64,000 bases of DNA, taken from NCBI RefSeq assembly GCF_025833875.1, contig NZ_JAOYOD010000001.1:992001-1056000 (forward strand), written 5' to 3'. Shown in pieces: positions 62,407 to 64,000 of this stretch. The DNA is from Reichenbachiella ulvae (GTDB lineage: Bacteria > Bacteroidota > Bacteroidia > Cytophagales > Cyclobacteriaceae). Below the pieces are notes generated by a model, which made no database searches, was not told where the DNA came from, and saw only the letters and a list, made by a program, of their open reading frames with translations. Each line of letters starts with the position of its first letter. Position 1 is the stretch's first letter. The translations under genes and the position numbers were made by a program.

Positions 62407-63115
62407 TCACCAAATGTGGCCCAATCCCATCATATCCATCATTCGCTGAAATTCGGATTGAGGCTTTGCGGTGATGCGTACAGTCTCCTTAGTTCGAAAA
62501 TGCTTGAACTCGAGAGAGGTCGCATGCAGTAGCATGGTGTTCATTTGCCAGCGTTCGAGGAAAAGCTTGTTTTGTTTGTTGCAGCCATGTGGTCTGTCAC
62601 CTATGATAGGATGAAATATGTGAGCAAAATGTTTTCTGAGTTGGTGCATTCGACCCGTTTCGGGTATGGCTTTGACCAGCGAATATCGCGAGGTAGCATG
62701 CTTGCCAAAAGGAACCTCTATCTCCAGTCCTGGCTAGCGTCTCATAGTGGGTGATGGCGTCTTGGGTTTTTCCTTTGTCGTTGGTCAAGGCATAGTCTAT
62801 GCAGCCTTGGTCATCGGTATAGCCCCTTACCAAAGTCAAGTACTCCTTGCTGATCTCTTGTGCTTCGAACTGCACTCTAATATGGTGCAGCGCTTCCTCA
62901 TTCAAGGCAAAAAGTAAAACGCCCCCTGTCTTTCTGTCCAGTCGATGTGGGGGGTAGACATGTCGATCCAGCTGGTTTCTAAGCTCTTGCAGAGCAAATC
63001 TATCAGTGTTAGCGGCCATTTTGCTCCGATGTACCAGCAGCCCATGGGGCTTGTTGATCGCCACAAAGTCTTCGTCTTGATAGACTATCTCCAGAAGTTC
63101 ATTGTTTTCTAACAT
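62407..63115 (-). pseudogene. truC: Frameshifted tRNA pseudouridine synthase, TruC/RluA family
   Basis: The minus strand encodes one RluA-family enzyme in two frames. Frame one (from ATG at 63115) has VYQDEDFVAINKPHGLLVHRS, the catalytic-Asp motif HRLDRKTGGVLLFA and EYLTLVRGY. It leaves the family at about 62730 after THYETLAR. The true continuation (LEIEVPFGKHATSRYSLVKAIPETGRMHQLRKHFAH, ending GLGHIW) is one base over. RluA-type enzymes turn uridine into pseudouridine; this length and the MHQLRKHFAH...IIGDRPHGCNKQN ending point to TruC (tRNA U65). The change is near CCAGTCCTGGC (62725-62735), a 1-base insertion or 2-base deletion. It may be real decay or a sequencing error. Candidate -7 box TACCTTCG is at 63123-63130. 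Confidence 0.87.
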
Positions 63116-63122
63116 CGAAGTG

Positions 63123-63130
63123 CGAAGGTA
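63123..63130 (-). promoter_or_regulatory. Candidate -7 element TACCTTCG, truC
   Basis: TACCTTCGCA on the minus strand, 7 bases before the ATG at 63115; one mismatch to TAnnTTTG. Confidence 0.35.
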
Positions 63131-63214
63131 GTACTTTGGTCATATTCATCCTTTGGTCTACTTCCATTCTCTTTTTAAATTCTCTATTTTTAGTACTAAA
63201 CTACCCTTACCTGT

Positions 63215-63718
63215 ATGATTCGATTTAAACCTGTCCTCTTTCCTTTGTGTCTCGTTATGTTTCCCTTTGTGTCACTGGCTCAGATTCTCAATATCAACAC
63301 CCTGGATGTGACGACTGATTACTCCGACTACTTTTCTGGTGGTTAGATTGTTAGTGAAATGGGGATAGATATAGATTTAGGTACAGGTGCGTTCTACGAA
63401 CATGAGAAATGGGAGACCTTTGATGCTGTCAGTGAAGTCGTCAGCATTAGCATGGTGAAGTCCTCCAATTATTTTAAAAGTAATTTGTACCTAAGTGAAA
63501 CAACCACTTTATCGTTCATCAGTTTTTATCAGGTCGGCTATGATCAGGCCATTTCCGACTTTAGGCATAGGATGAGTGCTGATTTGTTTATGCAATTTGA
63601 GATTACCAAGCATTTTTCATTTTTGGTGGCTGGCTCAGTACATTATGAGGATAAACCCATCATTGACATTAACAAGACGGTTTATAGTATTAGCAACGGG
63701 CTGAACTTTTCGTTCTAA
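63215..63718 (+). pseudogene. Outer membrane DUF481-like barrel gene with internal deletion and stop
   Basis: An ATG at 63215 opens a 43-codon reading frame with a signal peptide (PFVSLAQ) and then ILNINTLDVTTDYSDYFSGG and an in-frame TAG (63344-63346). The same frame continues with MGIDIDLGTGAFYEHEKWET and a barrel end (DINKTVYSISNGLNFSF). In full-length relatives the DYFSG part and the GTGAxYEHExW part are separated by a long stretch of barrel, so a large in-frame or near-in-frame deletion plus a stop has occurred. The reading of family and deletion is from memory of related proteins. Confidence 0.6.
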
Positions 63719-63755
63719 AAAGAAAGAGCCAATCACAAACATGATTGGCTCTTTC
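63719..63755. terminator. Bidirectional terminator
   Basis: GAAAGAGCCAATCA (722-735) pairs perfectly with TGATTGGCTCTTTC (742-755) around six bases. It sits between the broken barrel gene and the convergent response-regulator gene. Confidence 0.92.
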
Positions 63756-63775
63756 TATATTGAAGCTTTTTCTGA

Positions 63776-64000
63776 TTACTCAGCCATGACTTCCTTTACA
63801 ATTTGCTCCAATTGCTCAGGACCTTCTAAAGGCTTTCGTACATATTTCTTAACGTCTATTTTCAATTCGTCTGTTTCGTATTCCAGGTGAGAGGATACGA
63901 TGATGATTTTTGGTTTGCTTTCCAAAGTAGATATGGTCTCATATCCATCGAGATAAGGCATTTCAATATCAAGGAACAAAATATCTGGCTTCAATTTGGA
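63776..64000 (-). CDS. Response regulator receiver domain (3' part only)
   Basis: The last 75 codons of a minus-strand gene, which begins outside the window. The receiver-domain signature is clear: KPDILFLDIEMPYLDGYETI with the phospho-accepting Asp in LFLDIEMP, then IIIVSSHLEYETDELKIDVKKYVRKPLEGPEQL with the Lys in RKP. It ends KEVMAE with TAA, and no output domain follows, so it is a stand-alone receiver or the end of a longer protein. No kinase gene is next to it within the window. The preceding terminator bounds it. Confidence 0.9.
   Translation of the reverse strand, partial: SKLKPDILFLDIEMPYLDGYETISTLESKPKIIIVSSHLEYETDELKIDVKKYVRKPLEGPEQLEQIVKEVMAE

Overview
The window is chromosomal DNA of a Bacteroidota member, most likely a marine-type Cytophagales relative. 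Support for this: a type IX secretion sorting domain of the CHU_C / gliding-motility-associated kind, several TonB-dependent receptors, many short lipoproteins, Bacteroidota-only families (DUF2911, FISUMP, MbnP, TPR histidine kinases), candidate promoters with the Bacteroidota -7 element TAnnTTtG, and several TTG starts. No rRNA, tRNA, phage, IS element or CRISPR array was seen. No species name can be given from the sequence alone.

Layout. 1-710: 5' part of a BtuB-like receptor (minus strand) behind a cobalamin riboswitch. 0.9-3 kb: two small unknown genes between repeat-rich spacers, including six copies of a 42-bp tandem repeat. 3.1-6.2 kb: a NEW3-domain membrane protein, ABC ATPase and ABC-2 permease, translationally packed and richer in GC than the surroundings. 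6.3-12.7 kb (minus): a TonB-dependent receptor, an acidic lipoprotein and a secreted TPR-CHAT protease, forming one operon; the protease gene is split by a frameshift in a TACTAT microsatellite. 12.9-18.9 kb: DUF3817, YHS protein, SlyD, ACR3 arsenite exporter, sterol-desaturase-family hydroxylase, and a transmembrane Cache sensor fused to an AlbA_2/Schlafen-type domain. 18.9-22.3 kb: a copper-type cluster (Cys-rich small protein, MbnP, MbnH di-haem peroxidase, CDICGC outer membrane protein). 22.3-27.6 kb: DUF3108, radical SAM, pirin, YaaA, DUF3347 lipoprotein and an unknown lipoprotein.

27.8-34.1 kb: an RND tripartite efflux operon ending in a potassium-channel-like gene. 34.2-36 kb: a lipoprotein with carboxypeptidase-regulatory-like domains and a small unknown. 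36.2-40.9 kb (minus): hisS, a type IX secreted protein, ybaB and a GT2 glycosyltransferase in a tight operon. 41-46.3 kb: NlpC/P60 peptidase, FISUMP protein, a short RHS-type protein, DUF2911 and an alkyladenine glycosylase. 46.5-50.7 kb: two TPR histidine kinases with a 54-residue acidic protein between them. 50.8-57.4 kb (minus): a secreted unknown, three DUF481-type paralogues and an OmpA/PD40 protein. 57.6-60.6 kb: an ABC-F protein with one degenerate ATP site and a BaiN/HI0933-type flavoprotein. 60.6-63.7 kb looks like a decaying stretch: a 21-bp minisatellite of 11 units, an AT-rich SH3 protein, a dispersed repeat, a frameshifted truC and an internally deleted barrel gene. The window ends in a partial response regulator.

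How the genes fit together: much of the window concerns the cell envelope, namely uptake receptors, metal handling and export (copper, arsenite), drug-type efflux, and extracytoplasmic sensing by Cache and TPR domains. The items most worth following are the receptor-lipoprotein-CHAT operon with its repeat-associated frameshift, the Cache-AlbA_2 fusion, and the MbnP/MbnH cluster.
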